DNA from: Pictodentalium vernedei | Taxonomy: Eukaryota; Mollusca; Scaphopoda; Dentaliida; Dentaliidae | NCBI GenBank assembly: GCA_031216915.1 | Contig: CM062292.1 | Coordinates: 202,327,262-202,391,261 of the forward strand | DNA: 64,000 nt | Direction: 5' to 3' | Part shown: one piece after another, positions 63,396 to 64,000 of the stretch | Position numbering within the stretch: position 1 is the stretch's first letter | Layout: each line of letters starts with the position of its first letter | Notes under the pieces: model-generated | Seen by the model: the letters and a program-made list of their open reading frames with translations, nothing else | Database searches by the model: none | What the model was told of the DNA's origin: nothing | Program-made: the position numbers and the translations under genes

Positions 63396-64000
63396 AAAAC
63401 CTATAGGAAATCACATTTTCATCATCTTCACTGAAAGTACTGAGCCAGTGTGAACCAGACTTAGCAGGCATGATCTATGAGAGATTCTCTACAACTGTTA
63501 CTCATTTTATTCCTGTTGGGTGAAAAAACGTGGCCGCCAGAAGCATTCTTTGATTCTGATTGGTCAATTTTGAAAAACTCTTCACTGAAACCAAATGTTT
63601 TGAAATTTTGCATGGTTGATGACTGGGGCACCCTCTACCAATGATCCTCATTTAATGTTGATCGTTTTGCAAACATGGCCACAATTGCAGTTTATAGTTA
63701 CTATAGAAAAACCCTATGGGAAATCACATTTTCATCTTCTCTCTGGAACTACTGAGTCGACGTGAACCAAAACTTGGCAAGAATGGTCTATAGGAGGCCC
63801 TCTACAAACGATCCTCGTTTTTGTTCCTGTTGGTTGGAAAAAAATATGGCCACCAGAGACATTCTATGATTCTGTTTGGTGGATTCAAATGTTTTGAAAC
63901 TTCACACCAGTGAAGACTGGGACTCCTACCAATGATCCTCATGTAATGTTGATGTAATGCTGCAAACATGGCCACAATTGTAGCTCATAGTTACCATGGA

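Larger units (their letters stand above)
61525..64000 (+). mobile_element. RC3 element, runs off the right edge
   Basis: It starts TTAGCTCACCTGGCC-TAAAA-GGCCATGTGAGCT. Array units open near 61615, 61930, 62255, 63425 and 63735 with forms of GAACTACTGAGCCGACGTGAACC. The array is broken at about 62310-62960 by unrecognised sequence containing a small TA-flanked MITE, and at 63122-63395 by a LINE fragment. Frames of up to 106 codons follow the repeats. Confidence 0.75.

Overview
The window is eukaryotic and animal. Its only recognisable host gene is the start of a WD-repeat gene matching wdr20 (cofactor of the USP12/USP46 deubiquitinases) on the + strand. Exon 1, with the start codon, is at 2270-2521. 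Exon 2 is at 28025-28207. Intron 1 is therefore 25.5 kb, and intron 2 starts at 28208 and runs past the right edge. Upstream, at 2-1186, lies a frame-broken copy of an invertebrate PIN/FEN-like protein with a Cys-rich tail. DIRS retrotransposons with inverted ends, several tandem-array elements with terminal hairpins, short tRNA-Cys SINEs and hAT relics together suggest a marine lophotrochozoan, most likely a bivalve mollusc. That is an inference from repeat style, not from a marker gene.

Nearly all the rest is transposable elements nested in one another. Intron 1 holds hAT-type elements with 8-bp target duplications (3776-6151 and 10156-12531, plus 27213-27772 nested inside a palindromic element). 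It also holds a TIR element (24106-25870), two tandem-array elements of family RC2 (7726-9875, 22295-23801) and a decayed DIRS element, copy C (13442-22294), split by a composite RC1 insertion (13979-18295). RC1 to RC5 are labels used here for elements that share one design: a 5' hairpin, an internal tandem array, the 5' arm repeated inverted near the 3' end, then a second hairpin and a CTTG/CTAG-like terminus. This resembles non-autonomous Helentron/pearl-type rolling-circle elements.

Intron 2 holds two much better DIRS copies. Copy A (29440-38784) has inverted terminal repeats, an internal complementary region, gag, RT/RNase H with a methyltransferase-like tail, and a tyrosine recombinase gene cut by a 2.2-kb RC1 element. 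Copy B (48646-55525) carries the uninterrupted recombinase site. Copy B itself sits inside an older RC1 element that runs from 42224 to 58692 and has been spread over 16.5 kb by successive insertions: a hAT relic containing an RC5 element, a SINE, an RC4 element, a second hAT-like element, DIRS B, and another RC1 that contains a SINE. The right end (58701-64000) is mainly RC3 and RC1 material with a small fragment of a CR1/L2-type LINE reverse transcriptase.

The gene parts work together only within each DIRS element (gag, pol, recombinase), and every copy here is broken. The most useful features are the several filled/empty site pairs inside one window, which fix element ends almost to the base, and the arrays at 39850-40760 and 43500-44560, which repeat nuclear-receptor-like binding palindromes inside the wdr20 intron.
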